A DNA stretch of 8,481 nucleotides. Origin: an uncultured Flavobacteriales bacterium. Its GTDB lineage: Bacteria > Bacteroidota > Bacteroidia > Flavobacteriales_D > Crocinitomicaceae. The position numbers were made by a program, and so were the translations under genes. Below are positions 1-6,992 of this stretch, in pieces (position 1 is the stretch's first letter; the number at the start of each line of letters is the position of its first letter). The stretch lies in the NCBI GenBank assembly GCA_903879765.1, contig CAIRMS010000391.1, positions 1 to 8,481 of the forward strand, given 5' to 3'. A model generated the notes under the pieces. The model had not been told where the DNA came from. It did not search any database and worked only from the letters and a program-made list of their open reading frames with translations.

Positions 1-275
1 ATGAATTACGTCAAGCATTTGTTGATCAAACCGTTCCTCAAGCCGAATTGGTAGGATTAACCATTCCAGATCCGAATTTGAAATGGAACGAAGAAACAGG
101 TCACTATGATTTTAGTCCAATTAATTGGGATGAATTTTGGCAAGTTGTGAACGGGAATGGACCTTGCAACAAAGAACGCATTGAAGCACGTACGAAAGCG
201 AAGGAAGAAGGAATGTGGGTGCGAGAAGCAGCTATGGCCTACGCTGAAAAACGCGCATTGAAGAAAACAGCATAA
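1..275 (+). CDS. paaA: PaaA, catalytic subunit of phenylacetyl-CoA epoxidase (3' end only)
   Basis: This is the C-terminal 90 residues or so of PaaA, read in the frame whose first full codon is at base 3; the gene begins upstream of the window. PaaA is the di-iron oxygenase subunit that, with PaaC as its structural partner, converts phenylacetyl-CoA to its ring 1,2-epoxide in the cytoplasm. The visible part has the family's conserved tail: GLTIPDPNLKWNEETGHYDF, then NGPCNKERIEARTKAKEEG and WVREAAMAYA. The di-iron ligands lie in the missing N-terminal part, so activity cannot be judged here. The stop is at 273-275 and paaB follows after 20 nt. The TTG at 48 is an internal leucine codon, not a start. 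The identification is strong from tail similarity and from the paaB-paaC-paaD genes that follow. Confidence 0.95.
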   Translation, partial: ELRQAFVDQTVPQAELVGLTIPDPNLKWNEETGHYDFSPINWDEFWQVVNGNGPCNKERIEARTKAKEEGMWVREAAMAYAEKRALKKTA

Positions 276-295
276 CACATTTATATTTAGAAACT

Positions 296-583
296 ATGTC
301 AAACAGAGAATGGCCTCTTTGGGAGGTTTTTATCCGTAGTAAACAAGGATTAAATCACAAACACGTGGGCAGTTTACGTGCGCCTGATGCTACATTAGCA
401 TTAGCAAACGCACGAGACGTTTATACCCGTAGATCTGAAGGAATAAGTATTTGGGTGATAGAATCAAATAACGTTCATGCTTCGGATCCATCAGATGCAG
501 ACTCTTTGTTCGAACCATCGGACACTAAAGTATACCGTCATCCTACGTTTTACGAAGTGCCTGATGGCATAAAACACATGTAA
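296..583 (+). CDS. paaB: PaaB, small subunit of phenylacetyl-CoA epoxidase
   Basis: PaaB is a 95-residue structural subunit of the PaaABCE epoxidase complex, thought to bridge the PaaA-PaaC heterodimers. The length equals that of the E. coli protein, and the whole chain matches the family: WPLWEVFIRSKQGLNHKHVG near the N terminus, NARDVYTRRSEGISIWV in the middle (about residues 39-55), and KVYRHPTFYEVPDGIKHM at the end. The start ATG at 296 gives the typical MSN.EWPL N terminus. It lies 20 nt after paaA and one base before paaC, so it is surely cotranscribed with both. No Shine-Dalgarno sequence is seen, only an A-rich stretch, as usual in Bacteroidota. Nothing is truncated or missing. Confidence 0.96.
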   Translation: MSNREWPLWEVFIRSKQGLNHKHVGSLRAPDATLALANARDVYTRRSEGISIWVIESNNVHASDPSDADSLFEPSDTKVYRHPTFYEVPDGIKHM

Positions 584-584
584 G

Positions 585-1340
585 ATGAAAAATGAAGCTT
601 TGTACAATTACGTTCTTCGTTTAGGAGACGACAGCCTTATTTTGGGTCAACGTTTAGGAGAGTGGTGTGGACATGGACCTATTTTAGAAGAGGACATTGC
701 CATGACCAATATTTCCTTGGATTTAATCGGACAAGCGATGAGCTTGTTGGATTATGCTGGAGTGTTAGACGGACAAGGGAAAGACCATGATTCATTAGCA
801 TTTTTACGTTTCGAAAATGAATACCGAAATGCGCTTTTATTGGAGCAGCCAAACGGTGACTTTGCAAATACCATGATGCGCCAATTTTTATTCGATGCGT
901 TTAGAAAGCCTTTGTATGAAAAATTGCTTGAATCAACGGATAAGCAAATCGCTGCCATTGCAGAAAAATCGCTCAAGGAAACAAGATATCACTTGAAACA
1001 TACATCTGAATGGGTGATTCGTTTAGGTGATGGAACGGATGAATCACATCAACGTGCGCAAACAGCACTTGATCTTCTCTGGCGCTATACAGATGAATTG
1101 TTTTTTCAAACAGAAGAGGATACTACCTTGATTTCATTAGGAATGGTTCCATCTATGAGTGAAATAAAAGCTGAATGGTCCAAAACCGTATTGTCGGTTC
1201 TCGAAGAATCAACATTAGTTATTCCCACAAACAATTGGCAATTTGAAGGCGGTAGAAGGGGAATGCACTCTGAACATTTAGGTTTCTTATTAGCTGATTT
1301 GCAATACATGCAACGCGCCTATCCAAACATGAAATGGTAA
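585..1340 (+). CDS. paaC: PaaC, structural subunit of phenylacetyl-CoA epoxidase
   Basis: PaaC (251 residues, close to the E. coli length of about 248) is a ferritin-like helical protein that pairs with PaaA in the phenylacetyl-CoA epoxidase; in known complexes it carries no catalytic iron and has a structural role. Visible family signatures are LRLGDDSLILGQRLGEWCGH (residues 11-30), LEEDIAMTNISLDLIGQA (34-51), the FLRFENEYRN stretch (73-82), the KETRYHLKH helix (131-139) and a C terminus with LGFLLADLQYMQRAYPNMKW. The start ATG at 585 follows the paaB stop by one base, suggesting translational coupling, and the end overlaps the paaD start by 7 nt. The reading frame is intact throughout. Confidence 0.96.
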   Translation: MKNEALYNYVLRLGDDSLILGQRLGEWCGHGPILEEDIAMTNISLDLIGQAMSLLDYAGVLDGQGKDHDSLAFLRFENEYRNALLLEQPNGDFANTMMRQFLFDAFRKPLYEKLLESTDKQIAAIAEKSLKETRYHLKHTSEWVIRLGDGTDESHQRAQTALDLLWRYTDELFFQTEEDTTLISLGMVPSMSEIKAEWSKTVLSVLEESTLVIPTNNWQFEGGRRGMHSEHLGFLLADLQYMQRAYPNMKW

Positions 1341-1816
1341 CGAAAGAATCCATTCTTTCTTGGTTAGACGAGGTCTGTGACCCTGAAATTCCTGTTTTAT
1401 CCTTGGCAGACCTTGGTGTGTTGCGTGGAGTAGAGTACCTGAATGATGAATGGCAGATTACCATCACTCCGACGTATAGCGGTTGTCCAGCCATGAAAAC
1501 CATGGAGGACGATATTCTACTTAAGTTAAAGGAACACGGTGTAGAGGCAAAAGTTCATTTGGTGCTTTCTCCAGCCTGGACAACAGATTGGCTTTCCGAA
1601 TCAGGACGAAAAAAACTAAAGGATTTTGGCATCGCTCCACCAGAAAATGAGGTGGATAAAAGCGTGCTCTTTGCTGCGCAAACGGTTGTTCCATGTCCAA
1701 GATGTAATTCTCGTGAAACAAAAATGGTGAGTCAATTTGGAAGTACTGCTTGTAAAGCACATTATCAATGCTTAATCTGTTCAGAACCATTTGATTACTT
1801 TAAGTGCTTAAAATAA
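1334..1816 (+). CDS. paaD: PaaD, MIP18-type Fe-S assembly factor for phenylacetyl-CoA epoxidase
   Basis: This 160-residue protein is PaaD (also called PaaJ), needed for phenylacetate oxidation and believed to help assemble an iron-sulfur cluster, probably that of the PaaE reductase. The N-terminal part is a MIP18/DUF59 domain (about residues 5-85) with DPEIP at 16-20 and TYSGCPA at 47-53, including the conserved C51. The C-terminal part is the PaaD-specific metal-binding tail: CPRC (C121, C124), GSTACKAHYQCLICSEPFDY with C140, C146 and C149, and a last cysteine in FKCLK (C158). The ATG at 1334 lies within the last codons of paaC (7 nt overlap), indicating coupling. It is the last gene of the operon: a terminator overlaps its stop codon. 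Confidence 0.95.
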   Translation: MVTKESILSWLDEVCDPEIPVLSLADLGVLRGVEYLNDEWQITITPTYSGCPAMKTMEDDILLKLKEHGVEAKVHLVLSPAWTTDWLSESGRKKLKDFGIAPPENEVDKSVLFAAQTVVPCPRCNSRETKMVSQFGSTACKAHYQCLICSEPFDYFKCLK

Positions 1817-1832
1817 TTCAAGCACTTTTTTT
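1802..1832 (+). terminator. Rho-independent terminator of the paa operon
   Basis: A perfect 8-bp stem, AAGTGCTT (1802-1809) with AAGCACTT (1820-1827), encloses a 10-nt loop and runs into seven consecutive T residues (1826-1832). The left arm encodes the last cysteine-leucine codons of paaD and the stop codon lies in the loop, so the gene ends inside its own terminator. This closes the operon after paaD. The stem has only three G-C pairs, so strength is uncertain. Confidence 0.75.
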
Positions 1833-1857
1833 ATGTTTATCTACTATGTATAGCATA

Positions 1858-1885
1858 ATACAAAGTAAAACATATATCTTTGTAT
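1858..1885. promoter_or_regulatory. Perfect inverted repeat, candidate PadR operator
   Basis: ATACAAAG (1858-1865) and CTTTGTAT (1878-1885) form a perfect 8-bp inverted repeat with a 12-nt spacer. The half-site centres are 20 bp apart, about two helical turns, so a symmetrical dimer could read both from one face. The right half overlaps the proposed -7 box of the padR-like gene (1875-1882). Dimeric PadR regulators commonly repress their own promoters, so autoregulation is the natural inference; the sequence is not the ATGT-N8-ACAT type described for some PadR proteins, and no binding is proven. Confidence 0.45.
1875..1882 (+). promoter_or_regulatory. -7 promoter box for the padR-like gene
   Basis: TATCTTTG matches the Bacteroidota -7 consensus TAnnTTTG. 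It ends 16 nt before the ATG at 1899, so the leader would be only about 10 nt. I see no TTG at the usual -33 distance (17-23 bp upstream). The box lies after the paa terminator, which supports an independent transcription unit. Confidence 0.6.
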
Positions 1886-1898
1886 AAACTATTGCTAA

Positions 1899-2225
1899 AT
1901 GAATGTTGAAAATACACAGTCCCAAATGCGGAAAGGAATACTTGAGTATTGCATTTTGAGCATATTGGACAAGAAGGAAGCTTATCCATCCGAAATACTG
2001 GAACGACTCGACCTAGCACAGTTGAAGGTAGTGGAGGGAACGATTTATCCTTTATTGACAAGATTGAAGAACATGAACTTGTTGGATTATCGCTGGGCAG
2101 AGTCCACTTCCGGTCCGCCAAGAAAGTATTACACTATAACAGAAGACGGAAAGGCTTTTTTAAGCGAATTAGAACGCACATGGACAGAACTGCAGTTAGC
2201 AGTGAGTCATATTACAACCTTATAA
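1899..2225 (+). CDS. PadR-family transcriptional regulator
   Basis: A 108-residue winged-helix DNA-binding protein of the short PadR type. The family pattern is clear: RKGILEYCILSILDKKEAYP (residues 11-30, first helices), SEILERL (31-37), VVEGTIYPLLTRLKNMNLL (44-62, recognition helix) and SGPPRKYYTITEDGKAFL (71-88, the wing), followed by a helix that would form the dimer interface. It is followed after 10 nt by a PspC-domain membrane protein gene, an arrangement recurrent in Bacteroidota, so it most likely controls that pair. Despite the family name and the neighbouring paa genes, nothing ties it to phenylacetate or phenolic acid metabolism: it has its own promoter and lies beyond the paa terminator. 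A perfect inverted repeat over its promoter suggests self-repression. Ligand unknown. Confidence 0.9.
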   Translation: MNVENTQSQMRKGILEYCILSILDKKEAYPSEILERLDLAQLKVVEGTIYPLLTRLKNMNLLDYRWAESTSGPPRKYYTITEDGKAFLSELERTWTELQLAVSHITTL

Positions 2226-2235
2226 TATCAAGATT

Positions 2236-3750
2236 ATGAACAAAACAGTTTCCATTCATTTACAAGGAATTCCATTTATTTTTGAGGAGCAAGCCTTTGA
2301 GCGTTTGAATGCGTATTTACAGCAGTTAAAGCAAGTCCTTCAAAAAGAGGAGGGGAGTGACGAAATTCTTCAAGACATTGAATTACGAATGGTTGAATTG
2401 TTGCAACAGCAATTGACACCTTTCAAACAGGTAGTTGAACTTTCCGTCATTGAACAAATCATCGAAAAACTTGGGAGACCAGAGGATTTCACAGATGAAT
2501 CTAATGGAAATGGTAATGAAGCAACGTCTTCAATAGATACCCCCGTGGAAAAACGCTTGTTTAGAGATGGAGATCGCGCAATGCTCGGAGGAGTTTGTGC
2601 CGGTGTAGCAGCTTACTTTAACGTTGACGTAGTGATCATTCGTGCCATTTACGTTTTTACCTTATTGACATTTGGCATAGGATTCTTACTTTACATTGTA
2701 CTGTGGGCGATTATTCCTATGGCGAAAACAAGTAGTGATAAACTGCGCATGAAAGGGCAACATGTGAACATTGAAAACATGAAATCGGAATTGGGGGATG
2801 CGGCCAATCGCATCAAAAAAGGAGCGAAGGAATTGAAGTCGAATTCAGGTATTCAATCCTCAATCGCAGGGATACTGCGCATCATCTCCGTGGTCATCGG
2901 CGTTTGGGCTTTGCTGTTTGGAACGGGTATTTTCGTTTTTGCTATTGTGTTTTTCTTTGTGAATCCAGATATCATTCCTGCACAATTGAACGGACGATTT
3001 ATGTCCTTTCAAGATTTCGGTGGTTTGTTGTTTGAATCTGCTTCGCATGAGTCCTATTTTTACTTAGGAATTGCCTTGATTTCTATTGCCCTGGTTGCCC
3101 AATGTTATTTGTTTGGTATTCGACTCATCACTCGATTTAAAGCAACTTATTTAAAGGTTTTGACGGCAATTTTCGGAGTGACACTCGTCGTAGGTGTTGT
3201 TCTCGTTTCGTTGGGAGGAGTTCAAATCGGACGTTCTATGGCGATCTACGGAGAAGTGGAAAAAGAAATCGCCACTATTTCCGGTCTTGAGTTGAACATT
3301 GAAAAGAAATCCATTGAAAGTCAATTGATTGATGGATTCAAAATTAAAAGTAATGGGGATGAAGGAGTAATAACCATCAAAAATGGACGTGTTTACCTTC
3401 AAGGAATTGAATTGGTGTATTCTCAATCAAGTGATTCCTTGTTTCACATTAAACAAATCAATGATTCACAAGGACGCACGCATGAATTGGCATTGAAAAA
3501 AGCGCGAAACATTAAATGCGCATATGAATTCCAAGAAAATCGCATGTTATTGGAGACGATGTATTCTTTTCCTGCAACGGATAAATTCCGTGATCAAAAT
3601 GTGAAGTTTATGATTGCAGTTCCATCTGGAGGAAAGATTTTCTACGAAAAGCTTCAGGTTTATCCAAGTTTCATTGAAGAAAGTGAATCCACTACCGAGA
3701 CCTATCAACATGGATATATCTCCAATGATGGGGAATATTCTAAATGGTAA
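2236..3750 (+). CDS. PspC-domain multi-pass membrane protein
   Basis: This 504-residue inner-membrane protein starts with a cytoplasmic helical region (about 1-100) whose EILQDIELRMVELLQQQL (43-60) and IIEKLGRPEDF (75-85) resemble the N-terminal part of other PspC-associated Bacteroidota proteins. A PspC domain follows (about 106-163): KRLFRDGDRAMLGGVCAGVA, AYFNVDVVIIRAIYVF and a hydrophobic segment ending LWAIIPM. Further membrane segments lie at about 211-242, 275-298 and 305-330. The last 170 residues (331-504) are soluble, mixed beta-rich, and not recognised. PspC proteins elsewhere sense or respond to envelope stress; the regulator upstream suggests a PadR-controlled version, by inference. 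The start ATG at 2236 is 10 nt after the regulator's stop, consistent with one mRNA. The stop codon directly abuts that of the convergent gene. Confidence 0.85.
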   Translation: MNKTVSIHLQGIPFIFEEQAFERLNAYLQQLKQVLQKEEGSDEILQDIELRMVELLQQQLTPFKQVVELSVIEQIIEKLGRPEDFTDESNGNGNEATSSIDTPVEKRLFRDGDRAMLGGVCAGVAAYFNVDVVIIRAIYVFTLLTFGIGFLLYIVLWAIIPMAKTSSDKLRMKGQHVNIENMKSELGDAANRIKKGAKELKSNSGIQSSIAGILRIISVVIGVWALLFGTGIFVFAIVFFFVNPDIIPAQLNGRFMSFQDFGGLLFESASHESYFYLGIALISIALVAQCYLFGIRLITRFKATYLKVLTAIFGVTLVVGVVLVSLGGVQIGRSMAIYGEVEKEIATISGLELNIEKKSIESQLIDGFKIKSNGDEGVITIKNGRVYLQGIELVYSQSSDSLFHIKQINDSQGRTHELALKKARNIKCAYEFQENRMLLETMYSFPATDKFRDQNVKFMIAVPSGGKIFYEKLQVYPSFIEESESTTETYQHGYISNDGEYSKW

Positions 3751-3768
3751 TTAAAGTTTTAATTTACC
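3746..3768. repeat. Imperfect AT-rich palindrome across the abutting stop codons
   Basis: GGTAATTAAA (3746-3755) and TTTAATTTACC (3758-3768) are complementary apart from one bulged base, with a tiny loop. The element spans the stop codons of the PspC gene (plus) and the DUF5916 gene (minus), which meet with no base between them. It could act as a two-way RNA hairpin, but neither side is followed by a T-run, so I do not call it a terminator. Confidence 0.35.
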
Positions 3769-6216
3769 GAATGCTTGACCGGCATCAAGCCAATAGATTA
3801 ACTTAAAAGAAATACTGTTCACTGGTCCATTTGCTAAGGTGTTTTGCAGGTTGGACCAATACATTGATTGAACATCTTTGTCCGAACTAAAAATTGAGTT
3901 TTTCCAAACGATGTTGAATTCACTATTCGGTTGAAAAACCCATCGGTATTGACAATCAATCGTAAAGGCATTGTAATTGATGTTATAAGCCGACTCTCCG
4001 TTATTATTTAATCCTTGATACGTTGGTATGGCATCAATTAATCCTTGTTCATTTAGGCTTCCGAAAAAATGGTAGTTGATGGCAGAACGATAATGCCTTA
4101 ATCGGAAGGTAATCCCCATTCGATTGGTCAATATGTATTCCATAGAAATAGTTTGGGTAGTGTTGATGCGGTCTCGATTCCCAAAGATAATTCCAGACGG
4201 CAAGTTTACGGGTTCATCAAATGGAACAGCATATCCTTCACTATTTCGTTCGAAATCTTGACTCCAATTATAACTGAAGGCAATGAAGTCTGTAAATCGA
4301 ATTCGTGGACTTATATAGTAGCCATATTCCTTCCAGTTTTCTCGTTGTACAATAATGTAATTGGTTCCGGCATCAATAGCTAATCGTTTTTGATAGTTTG
4401 TTGAAATCCAATAGTTGAAGCTATAGTTTTTCGGGCGAAGAAAGAAACTACCCCAAACGCGTGGCTCGAAGTAATCATAGTTGTTTGTAAGTGTGTTGTT
4501 ATTCCCAAAACCCGTAGCATTAAAAGTTTTCGAAACCATCACAAATCCCAAATTAGAATATGTTCCAACATAATTATTTGGAGCGTAAAGCCTTATACTA
4601 GAAATCGAACCACTTAAAATAACTTTCGTGAGTTCTTTCCACTTTGGCTTGAAATTGCGGAATCCTCCAGATACTTCGAGGATTCGCTTGTTGTTATTGT
4701 AGTTAAATCCAAGGTCATTTGGATCGAATTTATCAGATTCTTCAAGGTATCCAACACCGTAGACCCAAGTGCCACGTTGCTTTCCAAAGTTAAAATTAAA
4801 GTTATATCCAACAGATGAATTGGCACTGCTTTGAACAGAAACGGTGGTTTTTCCGTTGAAATTGAATTTGTTATTCTTCGTGTTTGCATTGAAATTTAAT
4901 CCACTGACATTGGCATCATAAAACTCACCAGAACGTAAAACACTTGTATTGGTAAAAGTAACAGAACTATTGTTTTTTAAATTTTGATCGAGGACAAATA
5001 CATTGTAATTTGTTAAAGGTGAAATCATGACTTCCCGTTCGAGACCACTGTCGTAATTTACGGCTGTTGCATATTGCGCCGCATTCACGGCATTAAAAAC
5101 ACCGATCCCAAGTCCGTTACTCATGCGTCCCGAAAGCTTGGTTGCGTTGTATAGTTTCGAACCAGCGGGCACATTTTTTATATATTCATCTGGACCCAAC
5201 ATGGTCGTTACTACTTTGTAGGGTGCTTGAATGCCAATTCTTCGGCTATAGAAAAGTCCGGCTTTGTTGAATAATTCTGTTCCTTCTGTGAAAAACTGAC
5301 GATTTTCATTGAACTGTACCTCAAATGGACTCAAATTCAAGACTTGTTGATCGAAAACGACTTGCCCAAAATCAGGCACCAATGTAACGTCCAACGTAAA
5401 CGCTTCATTCACTCCGTATTTGATGTCCATTCCACCATTCAGTGAACGTGTCCAACCAAATGTTCCATCGCCTTTCGGAACGCGATCAAAATAAGAGGAA
5501 ACATATGGCATAAGGGCTAAACGAAGCGGAGGTTTGATCCCTTTGATGCCTACAACTTCTCCACTTTCGAGCAGGAAATTCTCCAAGTCTGGATTCACCT
5601 TAACCCAAGTAGAATTTTCTCTATACCTTGCTATTTCTCGAGAGAAATTAATACCCCAATTCTGAACTTCTGTATTCGGAAAACGGATGGCACTGTAAGG
5701 TATTCGGATTTCGACTGTCCATCCTTGTTCGGTTAATTCAGTAGCGCTAAACCAAGCAAGGTTTAATTCACCGATGTAGTTAGTGCCCTGCATTTTCGCG
5801 TCAATTTGAACACCACGACTTGTGATGCCAAAATAGAAGCCGTTTTGATCATCATTGTATGTATCAAGGTAAATACTAAAGATGTCTAAGTTGGGATTAT
5901 AGTCGTCGCGGATGGATAATACGTTTGAAACGGAATCAGGATCATCAAAACAGATGGCACTAATGTAAACAGCGTTGTCGTCATATAGCATTCTTACCTC
6001 AGTTTCTTTTCTAGACGCATTTCCTGGGTAAGGTTGAAGTTGTGTGAAGGAATGTGCTTCAGCGGGTGTTTGCCATTCTTTTTCACTAAGTTTTCCATCA
6101 ATTGTCAAATCAACATTTATTCGTTGCGCTGAAATCCCTGATAAAGACTCTGAAGTAGTCTGATTAAAGGCTATGCTACAAATGAAAAAGAAAATGGAAA
6201 GGATGAGGTGTTTCAT
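3751..6216 (-). CDS. DUF5916 outer-membrane protein with N-terminal CBM9-like domain
   Basis: An 821-residue protein typical of the Bacteroidota DUF5916 family. From the ATG at 6216 it has a signal peptide (MKHLILSIFFFICSIAFNQ). A CBM9-like (carbohydrate-binding family 9) beta-sandwich follows at about 33-225, opening with IDGKLSEKEW (39-48) and containing FYFGITSRGVQIDAKM and WGINFSREIARYRENSTWV. The remainder, about 235-821, is rich in alternating aromatic and polar beta strands and is likely an outer-membrane barrel, with typical stretches such as QFNENRQFFTEGTELFNKAG and FYSRRIG. No substrate is known for the family; polysaccharide or surface ligand binding is only a guess from the CBM9 fold. 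It follows the DUF5715 gene on the same strand after 24 nt, with its own -7 box in that gap. A TTG nine bases upstream is in frame but lies inside the -7 box. Confidence 0.88.
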   Translation of the reverse strand: MKHLILSIFFFICSIAFNQTTSESLSGISAQRINVDLTIDGKLSEKEWQTPAEAHSFTQLQPYPGNASRKETEVRMLYDDNAVYISAICFDDPDSVSNVLSIRDDYNPNLDIFSIYLDTYNDDQNGFYFGITSRGVQIDAKMQGTNYIGELNLAWFSATELTEQGWTVEIRIPYSAIRFPNTEVQNWGINFSREIARYRENSTWVKVNPDLENFLLESGEVVGIKGIKPPLRLALMPYVSSYFDRVPKGDGTFGWTRSLNGGMDIKYGVNEAFTLDVTLVPDFGQVVFDQQVLNLSPFEVQFNENRQFFTEGTELFNKAGLFYSRRIGIQAPYKVVTTMLGPDEYIKNVPAGSKLYNATKLSGRMSNGLGIGVFNAVNAAQYATAVNYDSGLEREVMISPLTNYNVFVLDQNLKNNSSVTFTNTSVLRSGEFYDANVSGLNFNANTKNNKFNFNGKTTVSVQSSANSSVGYNFNFNFGKQRGTWVYGVGYLEESDKFDPNDLGFNYNNNKRILEVSGGFRNFKPKWKELTKVILSGSISSIRLYAPNNYVGTYSNLGFVMVSKTFNATGFGNNNTLTNNYDYFEPRVWGSFFLRPKNYSFNYWISTNYQKRLAIDAGTNYIIVQRENWKEYGYYISPRIRFTDFIAFSYNWSQDFERNSEGYAVPFDEPVNLPSGIIFGNRDRINTTQTISMEYILTNRMGITFRLRHYRSAINYHFFGSLNEQGLIDAIPTYQGLNNNGESAYNINYNAFTIDCQYRWVFQPNSEFNIVWKNSIFSSDKDVQSMYWSNLQNTLANGPVNSISFKLIYWLDAGQAFGKLKL

Positions 6217-6222
6217 TCGATG

Positions 6223-6230
6223 CAAAAATA
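6223..6230 (-). promoter_or_regulatory. -7 promoter box for the DUF5916 gene
   Basis: Read on the minus strand, bases 6230 to 6223 spell TATTTTTG, matching TAnnTTTG. Only 6 nt separate it from the ATG at 6216, so a transcript from here would have essentially no leader. It sits in the 24-nt gap after the DUF5715 gene and suggests a separate promoter in addition to readthrough. No -33 TTG is seen at standard spacing. Confidence 0.5.
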
Positions 6231-6240
6231 CATCAATTTT

Positions 6241-6930
6241 TTATTTACCCATGCGCGTAACAACGTGTAGGCATTCTTCGTGACGTTCGAAAGTCGCCCA
6301 AAGTTTACAGTCCTGTTTGAATTTGAGAAGGATAGAGGCACTTAATTCTTGTAAATACTGGGTTTCACAGGCACTTAACGATGTATTGCTTACAAATCGC
6401 GAAAAAGAAAAATCAAATGTATTTCCATTTAAATGGGGACTTTTTTTTACTGCAGTTCTGTTGTGACGAACAAGTTTCGATACGGAGTGATGCGTTCTGG
6501 TCATGGATGTGACAAGAAGTCTTGTGTCCGCTAAAGGGGTAAATTGTAATGAATCATGAAATGCTTGTCCAATTTCGGATAAAATCTTTTTAGCATAAGG
6601 CGTCAAGACAGGGTATGAATATTGGAATTCATCGATTTCAAATCCAGTGAAAGGAGTCACAAGTACAAGTTTACCAGTCCTAATCTTTTCTTTGATTCCA
6701 CGTTCGTCTTCGGAAGCATTGACACCTTGTTTTACAGACCTGTCCATATAATCACTTAAGCGATTATTCAATAGTTGGCTAAATTCATTGGGTTGAAATT
6801 TACCACATTCAAATACAGGTTTCACCTTATGGTAAACCATTTTTTGAGTTTTGACCTCCTTCATGTTCAGCAGACCGAATCCGACTAGAACAAAACTGAT
6901 TGATAAAAGGCTTAAGGAAAATAATTTCAT
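6241..6930 (-). CDS. DUF5715 family protein, M15 metallopeptidase-like
   Basis: This 229-residue protein has an N-terminal hydrophobic segment (about 3-22) that is either a signal peptide or a membrane anchor, with no lipobox cysteine. The rest matches DUF5715, a family related to the zinc D-Ala-D-Ala carboxypeptidases (peptidase M15). The visible M15-like signature is SPHLNGNTFDFSFSR with H166 and D173 in an HxxGxxxD pattern, preceded by LLVTSMTRT (138-146, conserved S and R), and near the end EECLHVVTR with E219 and H222 as an ExxH pair. These would be the zinc ligands and catalytic acid, so the active site appears intact. A role in peptidoglycan peptide trimming in the periplasm is likely by family, but no substrate is proven. 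The start ATG at 6930 is supported by the MKLFSLSLLS signal sequence. It precedes the DUF5916 gene on the same strand. Confidence 0.82.
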   Translation of the reverse strand: MKLFSLSLLSISFVLVGFGLLNMKEVKTQKMVYHKVKPVFECGKFQPNEFSQLLNNRLSDYMDRSVKQGVNASEDERGIKEKIRTGKLVLVTPFTGFEIDEFQYSYPVLTPYAKKILSEIGQAFHDSLQFTPLADTRLLVTSMTRTHHSVSKLVRHNRTAVKKSPHLNGNTFDFSFSRFVSNTSLSACETQYLQELSASILLKFKQDCKLWATFERHEECLHVVTRMGK

Positions 6931-6937
6931 CTTATTA

Positions 6938-6945
6938 CAAAATTA
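6938..6945 (-). promoter_or_regulatory. -7 promoter box for the DUF5715 gene
   Basis: Bases 6945 to 6938 on the minus strand read TAATTTTG, matching TAnnTTTG. It ends 7 nt before the ATG at 6930. It shares a 62-nt intergenic space with the oppositely directed box at 6981-6988. No clear -33 element is seen. Confidence 0.55.
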
Positions 6946-6980
6946 AAAAGATCTTCAAGCTGAGAATGAAAATGCTTCCT

Positions 6981-6988
6981 TAACTTTG
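6981..6988 (+). promoter_or_regulatory. -7 promoter box for the YbeD-like gene; fixes its GTG start
   Basis: TAACTTTG matches TAnnTTTG and ends 4 nt before the GTG at 6993. The first three bases, TAA, are an in-frame stop for the downstream gene, so translation cannot begin further upstream. The predicted mRNA would begin at or within a few bases of the start codon. Confidence 0.5.
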
Positions 6989-6992
6989 CTTC

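Noticed and set aside
1219..1503. Minus-strand 94-codon open frame across paaC and paaD
   Set aside because: It is antisense to two well-conserved genes and its product looks like a random translation.
1845..1857. TATG-N5-CATA palindrome upstream of the padR-like gene as the operator
   Set aside because: The arms are only 4 bp, and the longer 8-bp repeat at 1858-1885 fits the promoter better.
1899..2225. PadR-like gene as the regulator of the adjacent paa operon
   Set aside because: It lies after the paa terminator, has its own promoter and is tied by spacing to the PspC gene. Family name alone is no evidence for an aromatic ligand.
1949..2239. Plus-strand 96-codon open frame overlapping the PadR gene
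   Set aside because: The other frame encodes a full PadR domain; this one has no family features and merely follows the same bases out of frame.
4153..4383. Plus-strand 76-codon open frame inside the DUF5916 gene
   Set aside because: It is a shadow frame opposite a clear long coding region, with no recognisable protein and no promoter box or coupling.
6217..6225. In-frame TTG start for the DUF5916 protein, nine bases upstream
   Set aside because: It falls inside the proposed -7 box and would add M-H-R before a signal peptide that begins naturally at the ATG at 6216.
6948..6955. AAGATCTT palindrome between the divergent genes as an operator
   Set aside because: Only 8 bp with no extension or second copy; such palindromes are expected by chance in AT-rich DNA.
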